This document shows positions 30,565 to 40,084 of a stretch of 64,000 nucleotides of DNA, one piece after another. The stretch is from NCBI GenBank assembly GCA_021739765.1, contig JAIPBD010000005.1, forward strand, positions 62,001 through 126,000, in the 5' to 3' direction. Position 1 is the stretch's first letter, and every line of letters begins with the position of its first letter. Below the pieces are notes generated by a model. That model was not told the origin of the DNA. It searched no databases and saw nothing but the letters and a program-made list of their open reading frames with translations. The translations under genes and the position numbers were made by a program. The stretch is from Melioribacteraceae bacterium. GTDB lineage: Bacteria > Bacteroidota > Ignavibacteria > Ignavibacteriales > Melioribacteraceae.

Positions 30565-31397
30565 TGTTTAAGAGATTAACACAACTATTCTTTTCTATAA
30601 GAGAATATTTGTTATTAGTCGGACTTCTTGTAACAAGCTTAACCATTCTATCATTTAATGATTCTGCTGCTATAAAAACCGTTCGGACCTACGGGTTTGG
30701 CTCATTTGCCTTATTCTCTTCGGCTGTAAATAATATTGCTTCAATTTTTATTGATAGTGACGAAATCGAGAGGCTGAAGAAGATAAATTCTGAATTAATG
30801 CTTGAAGTAAATCTATTACGCGAATACGGATTAGAGAACCGCGAATTAAAAGCATTGCTATCTATAAAAAACGAACTGAACCATAGTCTGATCGCGGCTT
30901 CGGTAATTTCTCAGATTCCTTCTCAAGTTCGAGGAGATTTTATTATCAACGTTGGCAAAATTGATTCCATTTCTGCCGGAATGCCGGTGATTGACGAAAA
31001 AGGTCTTATTGGGGTTGTTTACGAAACTACTGAAAATTTTTCGCTCGTCAGAACTTTGAAAAACAGTTCGCTTAAAGTTACCGGAAAAGTTCAAAAGAGT
31101 AACGTTCACGGAGTTATAACATGGGATGGTACAGATTTATTAATGCGAAACATTCCCACTACCAGTGATGTCCAACCGGGAGATAGAATAGTTACTTCCA
31201 GCTTTAGTACTATCGTTCCTCCATCAATTCCAATTGGTGTGGTTCGAGAAAAAAGCATTAATATTTCAGGATTGTTAACCGATCTTGTGATCGATCCATT
31301 TGTTGATATTAGCAGTGTTAGAGTTCTGTACGTCGTTCAATTTATTGAAAGTAGTGATGTTGAAGGTTTAGAACTTAATTTAATAAGAAGAAATTGA
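30564..31397 (+). CDS. mreC: Rod-shape-determining protein MreC
   Basis: A 277-residue bitopic protein: one membrane helix (about 13-31), a coiled coil (about 65-100, IERLKKINSELMLEVNLLRE), then the periplasmic beta-barrel pair with PSQVRGDFIINVGKIDSISA and the typical GMPVIDEKGLIGVV. MreC links MreB to PBP2 in the elongasome. Normal length; coupled at both ends to its neighbours. Confidence 0.95.
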   Translation: MFKRLTQLFFSIREYLLLVGLLVTSLTILSFNDSAAIKTVRTYGFGSFALFSSAVNNIASIFIDSDEIERLKKINSELMLEVNLLREYGLENRELKALLSIKNELNHSLIAASVISQIPSQVRGDFIINVGKIDSISAGMPVIDEKGLIGVVYETTENFSLVRTLKNSSLKVTGKVQKSNVHGVITWDGTDLLMRNIPTTSDVQPGDRIVTSSFSTIVPPSIPIGVVREKSINISGLLTDLVIDPFVDISSVRVLYVVQFIESSDVEGLELNLIRRN

Positions 31398-31885
31398 TGA
31401 AAGATAAACTGCACCCGATAATTTTGATTTTTACCGGATTATTGTTGATCCAAATTACTCTGGTACCTTTTATTACAGTTGAATTTGTCGGTCCAGATTT
31501 GTTACTTATTTTATTGTGTTATTATTCGATAAAATATGGGCATACCTACGGGGCATTAGCCGGATTTATAATGGGCGCAATTTTTGATTTAGCAAGTGGA
31601 GGGGCATTAGGCAGTATGATGTTTGCCAAGACACTGTCGGGATTTTTAGCGGGTTATTTCTGCGATGAGAATAAATTTAAAGAACGAACTTTCACATTAA
31701 CCTTTTCAATTATTATTTTTGGTATCGCCATTGTAGATTCATTCATTTTTACACTACTTTCTTCAACAACGGCAAATATTTCACTTATCAATTTACTTTT
31801 TCGGCATAATATTCTTTCCGCTCTATTTACCGCAGCTGTTTCTCTTCCCTTAATATTAATAACAAGGGATAAAAAGTTAGTATGA
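31397..31885 (+). CDS. mreD: Rod-shape-determining protein MreD
   Basis: A 162-residue integral membrane protein with five to six helices, recognised by FVGPDLLLILLCYYSIKYG and the following GALAGFIMGAIFDLASGG, the conserved MreD block. I start it at the ATG at 31397, which shares its A with the mreC TGA, rather than the TTG three bases earlier. Overlaps the next gene by 4 bp. Confidence 0.92.
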   Translation: MKDKLHPIILIFTGLLLIQITLVPFITVEFVGPDLLLILLCYYSIKYGHTYGALAGFIMGAIFDLASGGALGSMMFAKTLSGFLAGYFCDENKFKERTFTLTFSIIIFGIAIVDSFIFTLLSSTTANISLINLLFRHNILSALFTAAVSLPLILITRDKKLV

Positions 31886-33684
31886 ATGACGTGTTTTTTG
31901 GTTCACTGACCAGAAGAAAAATCTTATTTACAATCATTATAATCTTTTATGGATTGATATCTTTCAATCTGTTTAAGATGCAAATCTTGGATACATTTCT
32001 TTACGAAGAGAAATCGGATGAAAACAGCGTTAAAAAGATTGTAAAAAGTGCGCCGCGAGGCATATTCTATGATCGAAATTATAATGTACTCGTCAGCAAT
32101 AAACCATCATTTGAACTTAGTGTAATCCCGGCCGATTATGATACTTCAAACAATAAACTGATCGAAAATTTGTTGGGAGTTGATCCCGGATATATTTCAC
32201 AAATAATGTACGAGAACAGAAGATTTTCAAAATACGTTCCGCTTGTGATTCATAGAAATGCCGGGTTTAAACTTGTTTCGTGGTTGGAAGAAAATTCAAG
32301 CTTCCTTCCGGGTGTCAATTATGAAGTAAGTGTCCAGCGGGACTATTCGTTCGGTGTAAACGGTGCCCACATGTTCGGATATATTAAAGAAATTTCACAA
32401 TCGGAATATCGCAAGTATAGAGACATTTACGGTATGGGTGATTTTATTGGAAATAATGGTCTTGAAAGGTCCTATGAAAGATATCTCAGAGGAGATAAAG
32501 GATACAATTACATAATAGTTGATTCCAAACAAAAATTTATTGCCGAATATACAGGCGAAAAAAACCGTGATCCGATCAAGGGGGACGATCTGGTTCTTTC
32601 CATTGATGCCGATGTTCAGATGAAAGCCGAGGAATTATTTAGAGATAAAACGGGAGCAGTCGTCGCGATCAATCCCCAAAACGGTGAAGTTCTTGCTTTT
32701 GTGAGTTCTCCCTCATTTGATCTTTCAAATTTTTCTTCAATTACTTCGAATGATGTTTGGAGCAACCTGCTTGCGGATACGAGCAAACCAATGTTTAACA
32801 GAGTAACAAACTCGATTTATCCTCCCGGCTCTACCATAAAAATGTTAATGGCGCTGATAGGTTTGGAAGAAGGGATTCTAACGAAATCTACTACGGTTAA
32901 CTGTCAGGGAGGTTATAAATTCGGTAACCGGTTTTTTCAATGCCTCCACAAACACGGAACGGTTAACGTGGAGAAAGCAATTGAAAAATCGTGCAACACT
33001 TTTTTCTATAAACTTGCTTTGGATATCGGACTCGATAACATCGTTAAATATGGTAGACGTTTTGGATTCGGGATGAAAACGGGGTTGGATATAGGAGAAG
33101 AATCATCAGGTCTATTACCGGATGAAAATTATTATAACAAGATATACGGGAAAAAAGGCTGGACAAGAGGAATTTTATTAAATATTGGCATCGGTCAAGG
33201 TGAGCTGAGTGCAACTCCGATGCAACTCGCCAGATATGCGGCTCTTTTCGCAAATTGGGGAAAATCCAAAAGACCGCATTTTGTAAAAGGCACAATTGAT
33301 AGCGAAACGTTCGACTTTACTGAATTCGAGTATGAAAGCATTGATGTTGGTATTCAGCGAGAGAATTTCGATATAATTCGTGAAGCGATGAGAAAAGTAG
33401 TTAACGGACAGGGAACGGCTACCTGGATTCGATTGCCGGACATTGTTATTTCAGGAAAAACGGGTACATCTCAAAATCCATTCGGTGAAGACCACGCACT
33501 ATTCGTTGGCTTTGCGCCTTTTGATAATCCACAAATCGCTTTGGCTGTTGTAGTAGAGAATGTTGGTCACGGCGGTACTCACGCAGCACCGATTGCGCGG
33601 GATTTAATCAAAACCTTTTTGAGGAAAGAAAATAAAATAACAAAATTCTCAGAAGAAATGGAGGTTGTTCAACTTGAAAATTGA
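31882..33684 (+). CDS. mrdA: Penicillin-binding protein 2 (elongation transpeptidase)
   Basis: A 600-residue class B PBP. One N-terminal membrane helix (about 13-33), a pedestal domain with SAPRGIFYDRNYNVLVSNKP, and a transpeptidase domain with the active serine in PPGSTIKM (Ser317), the SCN triad (EKSCNTFFYKLA) and KTGTSQ. It cross-links peptidoglycan made by RodA during elongation. ATG overlaps the mreD stop (ATGA); the 3' end overlaps the upstream open part of the rodA frame. Confidence 0.95.
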   Translation: MNDVFFGSLTRRKILFTIIIIFYGLISFNLFKMQILDTFLYEEKSDENSVKKIVKSAPRGIFYDRNYNVLVSNKPSFELSVIPADYDTSNNKLIENLLGVDPGYISQIMYENRRFSKYVPLVIHRNAGFKLVSWLEENSSFLPGVNYEVSVQRDYSFGVNGAHMFGYIKEISQSEYRKYRDIYGMGDFIGNNGLERSYERYLRGDKGYNYIIVDSKQKFIAEYTGEKNRDPIKGDDLVLSIDADVQMKAEELFRDKTGAVVAINPQNGEVLAFVSSPSFDLSNFSSITSNDVWSNLLADTSKPMFNRVTNSIYPPGSTIKMLMALIGLEEGILTKSTTVNCQGGYKFGNRFFQCLHKHGTVNVEKAIEKSCNTFFYKLALDIGLDNIVKYGRRFGFGMKTGLDIGEESSGLLPDENYYNKIYGKKGWTRGILLNIGIGQGELSATPMQLARYAALFANWGKSKRPHFVKGTIDSETFDFTEFEYESIDVGIQRENFDIIREAMRKVVNGQGTATWIRLPDIVISGKTGTSQNPFGEDHALFVGFAPFDNPQIALAVVVENVGHGGTHAAPIARDLIKTFLRKENKITKFSEEMEVVQLEN

Positions 33685-34903
33685 ATACAAACTCCAAGAT
33701 AAATTTGATGTAATTTCGTTTGCATCTGTTTGTTTGTTAATTGCTATGGGAATCGTTGCCATATTTAGTGCAACCGTTAACCACCCGACCGCTTCCGGAA
33801 ATGCTGAAAGACAATTGGTTTGGGCAGGGGTTTCGGTTATTGTATTTTTCTTTATTTATTTTCTTCCCCATCGCACATTTAGGCTGCTGGCGGTTCCTGC
33901 ATATCTTAGTTCTCTAATACTTTTAATAGTTGTTATATTTGCCGGAAAGGTCGTTTATGGTGCTAAAAGTTGGCTCGCTCTTGGTCCATTTGGGTTTCAA
34001 CCTTCCGAATTCGGCAAGATCGGATTGATTTTATTTTTGGCTTACTGGCTGACACATAAAAAACGAAATATTAATAATTTTACAGATATTAGCTCCACAA
34101 TCCTAATTGGAAGCATCCCGGTTTTGTTAATTTTACTTGAACCGGATTTAGGTACGGCGATTGTCTACATAGCGGTTACCGTTTTTATGCTTTTTTGGGG
34201 TGGAATCAATTTGTTCGGGCTTTTTGTTGTAGTATCTCCCGGATTGGTTGTTTTTGCTTCGTTATTCGGCACGGCTCCTCTATTGGTCGCGCTTGGTTTC
34301 ATTCTTATTGGGCTGTATTATTTTAAAAGAAATCTCTTTACGAGCGCCAGCGTTTTTGTCGCAAATATTTCCGCTGCTTTTCTATTCGATTATGCGTTAC
34401 GATTACTCCAACCACATCAACAAAGGCGGATCGCATCATTCCTTGATCCAACCGCAGATCCGCTCGGATCAGGTTATAACGCCATGCAGGCAAAAGTTGC
34501 TATCGGTTCAGGCGGACTGCTCGGTAAAGGATTTCTTGAAGGAAACCAAACCCAGCTACGGTTTATTCCTGAACAGTGGACAGATTTTATATACTGCGTA
34601 ATCGGAGAAGAATTCGGATTTATCGGGTCTTTTTTAACAATCACCCTATTTATTATAGTTTTTATTCGACTTTTAGATATCGCATATTCATCAAAGGACG
34701 AATTTGGATCGGCAATTGTGATCGGTACTTTATCACTTTATTTCATCCATTTTGTTATAAACATTGGGATGAACATTGGAATTGCTCCGGTAATAGGTCT
34801 TCCGCTTCCATTTCTAAGTTATGGTGGAAGTTCATTGCTTGTAAATTTCATGCTCCTCGGGATTGTTTTTAATATTTATAGAAATAGAAAAGAGAAAATT
34901 TAA
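33674..34903 (+). CDS. rodA: RodA peptidoglycan glycosyltransferase
   Basis: A SEDS-family membrane polymerase of about 409 residues with roughly ten helices. Signatures: GFQPSEFGKIGLILFLAYWL, EPDLGTAIVY, the DPLGSGYNAMQAKVAIGSGG loop and GLPLPFLSYGGSSLL near the end. It polymerises lipid II with PBP2. The frame also contains a TTG at 33665, but the GGAGG at 33660-33664 would touch it; the TTG at 33674 sits nine bases after that site and gives MKIEYKLQDKFD, so I use it. Overlaps pbp2 by 11 bp. Confidence 0.94.
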   Translation: MKIEYKLQDKFDVISFASVCLLIAMGIVAIFSATVNHPTASGNAERQLVWAGVSVIVFFFIYFLPHRTFRLLAVPAYLSSLILLIVVIFAGKVVYGAKSWLALGPFGFQPSEFGKIGLILFLAYWLTHKKRNINNFTDISSTILIGSIPVLLILLEPDLGTAIVYIAVTVFMLFWGGINLFGLFVVVSPGLVVFASLFGTAPLLVALGFILIGLYYFKRNLFTSASVFVANISAAFLFDYALRLLQPHQQRRIASFLDPTADPLGSGYNAMQAKVAIGSGGLLGKGFLEGNQTQLRFIPEQWTDFIYCVIGEEFGFIGSFLTITLFIIVFIRLLDIAYSSKDEFGSAIVIGTLSLYFIHFVINIGMNIGIAPVIGLPLPFLSYGGSSLLVNFMLLGIVFNIYRNRKEKI

Positions 34904-34904
34904 G

Positions 34905-35717
34905 ATGACCGCTCAAGAAAAGTTGACGCTTAAGACAGATAACCACAAACACATTTGCGTTGGTCTGGATACGGATATTAACAAAATTCCAGAGTTTTTA
35001 TTAAAAGAAGAAAACCCCGTACTTGCATTCAATAAAATTATTATCGAATCAACGAAAGAACATTGCGGTGCTTATAAAATTAATTTTGCCTTTTATGAAA
35101 AGGATGGAATCGATGGACTAAAAACTCTTATTGAAACCAAAAAACTTATTCCGGAAGATATTTTAGTTATCGCGGACGCGAAAAGGGGAGATATAGGAAA
35201 TACATCCAAGATGTACGCGCAAGCTGTTTTTGATAAATTTGAAATGGATTCAATAACACTTCATCCTTATATGGGCGGAGATTCTGTTCAACCTTTTTTG
35301 GACTACGAAGACCGAATCAGTTTTATTCTTGCGCTCACTTCAAATAAAAGCGCTGAGGATTTTGAGAAGTGCGAACTTCTGAACGGACAGCCTCTTTATC
35401 AAAAAGTGATTGAAAAAATTCATGACTGGAATAAATATCAAAATTGCGGTTTGGTATTTGGCGCGACAAATCCGCAAGAATTAATTAGTTCGGTTTCACT
35501 CATGGACGATCTGCCCGTATTATTGCCTGGAGTAGGAGCGCAAGGGGGTAGTTTGGAGGAAGTTGTTAAGATTTTTGATGCCACAGGCAAAACAAATTAT
35601 CTGGTTAATGTTAGCAGAGGATTGCTTTATTTAGATTCAACACCGGCTTTTGGTCGTGCAGCGGAAGAATCAATCGTAAAAATGAATAAAACAGTCAATT
35701 CGATGTTATTGATTTAA
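34905..35717 (+). CDS. pyrF: Orotidine 5'-phosphate decarboxylase, type 2
   Basis: A 270-residue OMP decarboxylase (last step of UMP synthesis). The catalytic block is IADAKRGDIGNTSKMYA and the phosphate-binding end is LLPGVGAQGGSLEEV; the spacing and length fit the longer type 2 (PyrF-subfamily 2) enzymes. I start it at the ATG at 34905, one base after the rodA stop, instead of an upstream TTG inside rodA. Likely the last gene of the elongasome transcript. Confidence 0.93.
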   Translation: MTAQEKLTLKTDNHKHICVGLDTDINKIPEFLLKEENPVLAFNKIIIESTKEHCGAYKINFAFYEKDGIDGLKTLIETKKLIPEDILVIADAKRGDIGNTSKMYAQAVFDKFEMDSITLHPYMGGDSVQPFLDYEDRISFILALTSNKSAEDFEKCELLNGQPLYQKVIEKIHDWNKYQNCGLVFGATNPQELISSVSLMDDLPVLLPGVGAQGGSLEEVVKIFDATGKTNYLVNVSRGLLYLDSTPAFGRAAEESIVKMNKTVNSMLLI

Positions 35718-35775
35718 ACTATTTTTTCATAATTTAGAGATAAATTGTTTTGTTATTTGAGATAAATGACACAAT

Positions 35776-37251
35776 ATGTCTTCTTCAACAAAAGTATACG
35801 AAGAGCAACTCTATCAGATTTGGAAAAATCAGAATTTTTCCTCGCCGCTTAAAACCACTTCGGGATTAAACGTTGAAATTCAAGATTCAGGACATCATGA
35901 TTCGGAATTAGCCGGTCCTGACTTCAAACATGCCCGCGTTCGAATCGGAAATTTAGCCTATGTTGGTGATATTGAAATCGATCCGACTTATGCCGACTGG
36001 AAAAACCATGGCCACAATATTGATAAAAAATATAACAAAGTTGTTTTGCATGTAACATTAACGAATCATACGAATCAACATTTTGTGTATAATCGAGACG
36101 GCCGTAAGATTCCTACCCTTTGCCTTGGAGATTTTATCGACTCGGAAATAACCAGTACCTTCGAGGAGAAAGTTCATAAAAAAGAAATTGCCGATAATAA
36201 GCTAAGGTGTACACCTTATACAGATCAAGTAACGGAAGAACAAAAAAGGAAATTTCTTGCTACTCTTGGGGTTGATCGGATTCGAAAAAAAGTCGATCGT
36301 TTTTATGATAGACTATGCGAGCTTACTTTTATTGAGCAGAATAACATTCGTGAACCGGTTGTAACATATGACTTGACACCGGAATTCAGAAATAAAAAGT
36401 TTACAGCTGAAGATTTTCATTCCAAAACCACTTGGCAGCAACTTTTGTATGAATCTATTTTCGAAGCGCTTGGCTATTCCCAAAACAAAAGTATAATGCA
36501 GAAATTAGCTCAATCGGTTGATGTGCAATATCTGTCCAAAACTTTTATTGATCAGCCGATTATACAAATAGAAGCCTCTTTGTTCAATATTGGGGGACTT
36601 GCTCCAAAAATTACCGAGTTTAACAAAGATAAAGTCTCTGAATATGTTAGGAATATCTCTCAAAGCTGGGAAACTCTTTCAAAAATTTATGACGGTCAAA
36701 CCTTCGATGAGACCGATTGGCATTTCTTTAGATTGCGCCCGCACAATTTCCCGACTGTAAGAATTGCCGGTGGGGCCAGGTTAATAAATGAAATACTTAA
36801 TAAAAAATTAATTGAAGTGATAATTACCAAAATTAAGGAAATCAAAAACTATAACGTATTGATTAATTCAATTCGTTCGTTATTTATAGTTAAGGCAGAA
36901 GGATATTGGCATAATCATTATGTTTTTGAGGACAACACAAATATGCGGATTAAATATTTTGTTGGTGCCGCAAGAGCTGATGAAATAGTAATTAACATAA
37001 TCATTCCTTTCTTCATTCTCTATTTTGATATTTTTCACCAGCCGGAAAACTCCAGGCGTGTGCTGAAAATGTATCACATATATATCCAAAAAGGTGAGAA
37101 TCGTATCGTACACGATGTTGCCGACTCATTAAATATTAGCGATCTGTTACGAAGAACAATCTACACACAAGGCATGCTCGAACTATTTCGGAATTATTGT
37201 TCCAAAGGAAAATGTATGGAATGCGAAATTGGGAAAGTGGTTTTCGAATAA
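35776..37251 (+). CDS. DUF2851 family protein
   Basis: A 491-residue soluble protein of unknown function. The N-terminal third carries the DUF2851 hallmark: SELAGPDFKHARVRIGN, GDIEIDPTYADWKNHGHN and VVLHVTL. The C-terminal end has a cysteine cluster (YCSKGKCMECEIG), as in many family members, that could hold a metal. The family is best known from Bacteroidota and relatives and has no assigned role. It ends at the base adjacent to the convergent bifunctional-nuclease gene. Confidence 0.88.
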   Translation: MSSSTKVYEEQLYQIWKNQNFSSPLKTTSGLNVEIQDSGHHDSELAGPDFKHARVRIGNLAYVGDIEIDPTYADWKNHGHNIDKKYNKVVLHVTLTNHTNQHFVYNRDGRKIPTLCLGDFIDSEITSTFEEKVHKKEIADNKLRCTPYTDQVTEEQKRKFLATLGVDRIRKKVDRFYDRLCELTFIEQNNIREPVVTYDLTPEFRNKKFTAEDFHSKTTWQQLLYESIFEALGYSQNKSIMQKLAQSVDVQYLSKTFIDQPIIQIEASLFNIGGLAPKITEFNKDKVSEYVRNISQSWETLSKIYDGQTFDETDWHFFRLRPHNFPTVRIAGGARLINEILNKKLIEVIITKIKEIKNYNVLINSIRSLFIVKAEGYWHNHYVFEDNTNMRIKYFVGAARADEIVINIIIPFFILYFDIFHQPENSRRVLKMYHIYIQKGENRIVHDVADSLNISDLLRRTIYTQGMLELFRNYCSKGKCMECEIGKVVFE

Positions 37252-37851
37252 CTAATTATTGTTCCGACTTATATTTTTAATTTCATCCCTTAACTTAGCC
37301 GCCCTTTCGTAATCTTCCTTTTCGATAGCTTCCCTTAATTGGTCGTGAAGAGACGCAGATTTGGTTTCTGACCGAGATTTGGAAGGCTTATCCGATTCTT
37401 CTTCAGGAGAAAAATCTTCCGGTTCGAGCCCTTCGCTTTCGCTGGAAGGCACAAATGCCGCCGATTTCATTACATCTTCATTCACATAAATGGGAGCACC
37501 GGTTCTAACGGAAATCGCAATCGCGTCGCTTGGGCGCGCATCAACCTCATTTGTTAAAGAAGAAACTTCAAGAATAATTTTTGCGTAAAAAGTGTTCTCC
37601 TTCAATTCATCGATAATAATCTGACTAACTGTTCCGCCAAGGTTATCAACCAAATTTTTCATTAAATCGTGGGAAAGTGGGCGAGGCGGTTTAATTCCTT
37701 CAAGTTCTAAAGCGATAGCTTGTGCTTCAAATGCTCCAATAATAATTGGCAGCCTTCTGTTCCCGAAAGTTTCCTTCAGCAGCAGTGCGTATGCTCCTCC
37801 TGCTGAAGGGTTTGACGATAATCCTAATATTTCAACTTGTACCTTATCCAA
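37252..37851 (-). CDS. Bifunctional nuclease family protein with UVR motif
   Basis: A 199-residue protein: residues 1-135 form a BFN (DUF151) domain with LPIIIGAFEAQAIALELEG and VDARPSDAIAISVRTGAPI, then an acidic linker, then a UVR motif (LHDQLREAIEKEDYERAAKL) of the kind that contacts UvrB or ClpC-type partners. BFN domains have been reported to have RNase and DNase activity. It lies 7 bp after etfA on the same strand, so it is the third gene of the etfB-etfA operon. The link to electron transfer is not obvious. Confidence 0.88.
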   Translation of the reverse strand: MDKVQVEILGLSSNPSAGGAYALLLKETFGNRRLPIIIGAFEAQAIALELEGIKPPRPLSHDLMKNLVDNLGGTVSQIIIDELKENTFYAKIILEVSSLTNEVDARPSDAIAISVRTGAPIYVNEDVMKSAAFVPSSESEGLEPEDFSPEEESDKPSKSRSETKSASLHDQLREAIEKEDYERAAKLRDEIKNISRNNN

Positions 37852-37858
37852 TTGAATC

Positions 37859-38827
37859 CTAATTCTTAAGTTTATTTATTTCTTCCGTTAACGCCGGAAG
37901 AACCTCAAATACATCACCAACAATGCCATAATCAGCAACTTGAAATATTGGTGCATCTTTATCTTTATTTATCGCAACAATATACTTCGAAGATCTCATT
38001 CCTGCTAAATGTTGGATGGCCCCGGAGATTGCACATGCTACATAAAGTGTTGGGGAGACTGTTTTTCCGGTCTGCCCGACTTGTTCACTATGCGGGCGCC
38101 AACCTGCATCAACTACGGCTCTCGAAGCGCCAACAGCCGCATTTAAAGAATCAGCCAATTTCTCGATTAAATGAAAATTCTCAGGTCCTTTTAACCCTCG
38201 ACCGCCTGATACGATTATATCAGCTTCAGCGACATCAAGTTTCCCTTCTGATTTTTTAACTTCAGTAACTTTGGAAGATAACTTTACATCTGATAATTCC
38301 GTTACATCCACATTTGCTTTTCCGCCGTTGTTTTCACCTAATGGAAAAACATTTGGACGAATGGTAAATACTTTATTCTCCGAATTTATTTTGCAATCGA
38401 CTAAAGCTTTTCCGGCATAAACGGGTCTGCTAAAAATAATCTCATCATTCTCATATTTAATTGCAACCGAATCCATAACTATTCCGGCATTTAATTTCAC
38501 GGCGATTTTAGGCGCTAAGTCCTTTCCGAGCGATGTATTTGCGAATACAACCGTACCGGCATCGTTAGATAATGCGCACTCTGCGATCAATTCAGCATAA
38601 GCGCCAGATGAATAGAGCTCTAAATCAACTGATTTATAATGTTTTACGGTATTTATTCCAAAACCGCCGACATCTTCCAAACCATTAATTTCATTGCCTA
38701 ACGCAATGGCCAAAACTTCTGAATTTTGCTTCGCAGCAAGATCGGTTGCTACTTTTACGGCTTCAAAAGAAGCTTTTTTTATTTCCGAATTTCTTTGTTC
38801 AATAAAAACTAATATTTTTTTAGACAT
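37859..38827 (-). CDS. etfA: Electron transfer flavoprotein subunit alpha
   Basis: A 322-residue EtfA. The C-terminal FAD-binding half is diagnostic: [39 protein letters not shown], and [20 protein letters not shown]. With EtfB it shuttles electrons from acyl-CoA dehydrogenases to the quinone pool. No extra iron-sulfur domain, so it resembles the non-bifurcating type, though this is not decisive. Ten bp downstream of etfB. Confidence 0.96.
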   Translation of the reverse strand: MSKKILVFIEQRNSEIKKASFEAVKVATDLAAKQNSEVLAIALGNEINGLEDVGGFGINTVKHYKSVDLELYSSGAYAELIAECALSNDAGTVVFANTSLGKDLAPKIAVKLNAGIVMDSVAIKYENDEIIFSRPVYAGKALVDCKINSENKVFTIRPNVFPLGENNGGKANVDVTELSDVKLSSKVTEVKKSEGKLDVAEADIIVSGGRGLKGPENFHLIEKLADSLNAAVGASRAVVDAGWRPHSEQVGQTGKTVSPTLYVACAISGAIQHLAGMRSSKYIVAINKDKDAPIFQVADYGIVGDVFEVLPALTEEINKLKN

Positions 38828-38837
38828 ACAAACCCCC

Positions 38838-39584
38838 TTAAATTATTTTGGCTTCTTCTCTTAATAATCTCGCTAATTCCGGTGCTGCACTTGCGTCTTC
38901 GCCAACAATTTTACCGGGTTGTTTAGGGGCTGGTTTTTGCATTCCAATAATAGAAACCATCGATTCTCCGATTTGAGCGTCTTTTTCTTCGATTGTTTTT
39001 CGCTTTGCGGCCATTATTCCTTTTAGAGATGCGTATCGTGGTTGATTTAATCCCTTTTGGGCTGTAACTACAGCAGGCAGAGTTGTTTCAACAACTTCGC
39101 GTCCACCTTCAATTTCGCGCTCGGCTATAATTTTATCACCGTCTAATTTGAAATCTACTGCGACGGATATACAGTTATAATCCAGTATTCCGGCAGTAAG
39201 TTGACCGACGATTTGATTGTCGTAATCAACGGATTGTTTGCCGAAAAATACTAATTGTGCGTTTTGATTTTTAATTTCATCCGCGAGTGCTCTTGCAACT
39301 TGGAATGAATCAAGTTCTCCTTCACTTTTGAGCAGAACTGCCGCATCTGCACCCATAGCTAATGATTTACGGATAGTTTCTTTATTATTTTCACCACCAA
39401 CTGATAAAATTACAACCTCACCTTCCACAGCTTCTTTCGTCTTTAAAGCTTCTTCGATTGCAAATTCATCGTATGGGTTTAGAACGTATGTTACACCATT
39501 GGGATCAATTGATTTTCCGTCACTTCCAACATTAACTTTCGTTGCCGTGTCGGGGACGTGACTGACACAAACAGCAATTTTCAT
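38838..39584 (-). CDS. etfB: Electron transfer flavoprotein subunit beta
   Basis: A 248-residue EtfB with MKIAVCVSHVPDTATKVNV at the N-terminus, NPYDEFAIEEALKTKE, and the adenine-nucleotide-binding TTLPAVVTAQKGLNQPRYAS. It heads a three-gene minus-strand operon (etfB, etfA, bifunctional nuclease). A strong GGAGG-type ribosome-binding site precedes the start. Divergent from clpS across a 131-bp AT-rich region. Confidence 0.96.
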   Translation of the reverse strand: MKIAVCVSHVPDTATKVNVGSDGKSIDPNGVTYVLNPYDEFAIEEALKTKEAVEGEVVILSVGGENNKETIRKSLAMGADAAVLLKSEGELDSFQVARALADEIKNQNAQLVFFGKQSVDYDNQIVGQLTAGILDYNCISVAVDFKLDGDKIIAEREIEGGREVVETTLPAVVTAQKGLNQPRYASLKGIMAAKRKTIEEKDAQIGESMVSIIGMQKPAPKQPGKIVGEDASAAPELARLLREEAKII

Positions 39585-39715
39585 TTAGCCTCCTGGGAAA
39601 GAATTTTTCAGAAATATTGATAATCATTATATCAATTCATATACATAAATATGGAAAATTTATTTATTTATTCCAATTGTAGCTAATTTCAAATTACTTT
39701 TATACTTTATTATAT

Positions 39716-40006
39716 ATGGCAAACGAACATAATCCCGGTATACTAGAACCCGAAATTGATGAAAGAACAGATATTGATGTTCCTTTCAGAGTCATTTTGT
39801 TTAATGATGATTGGCATACTTTCGATGAAGTAATTAACCAAATCATCAAAGCCACGAATTGTTCATTTGAAGTGGCTCGAACCATGACTTTCGAAATTCA
39901 TTTTAGGGGGAAAGCAGTTGTTTTCTTTGGTGGATTGCAAAAATGCCTGAAGGTAACATCGGTTCTCGAGGAAATTGCTCTTCACACACAAATTGAATCC
40001 GATTAG
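39716..40006 (+). CDS. clpS: ClpS-like adaptor protein
   Basis: A 96-residue protein of the ClpS family, which hands N-degron substrates to the ClpAP protease. The NDD residues that grip the substrate amino group are in VILFNDDWHTFDEV, and the histidine-containing segment is EIHFRGKAVVFFGG. The last 25 residues (LQKCLKVTSVLEEIALHTQ) differ from E. coli ClpS but resemble family members in other phyla. No clpA or clpC lies beside it. Divergent from etfB. Confidence 0.85.
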   Translation: MANEHNPGILEPEIDERTDIDVPFRVILFNDDWHTFDEVINQIIKATNCSFEVARTMTFEIHFRGKAVVFFGGLQKCLKVTSVLEEIALHTQIESD

Positions 40007-40084
40007 CCGGTTTTCCAATATTATTTCAGTCAAATATATTATATATTACCGAATTAAAACTTATCATCAAGCTACAGTAAAGTC

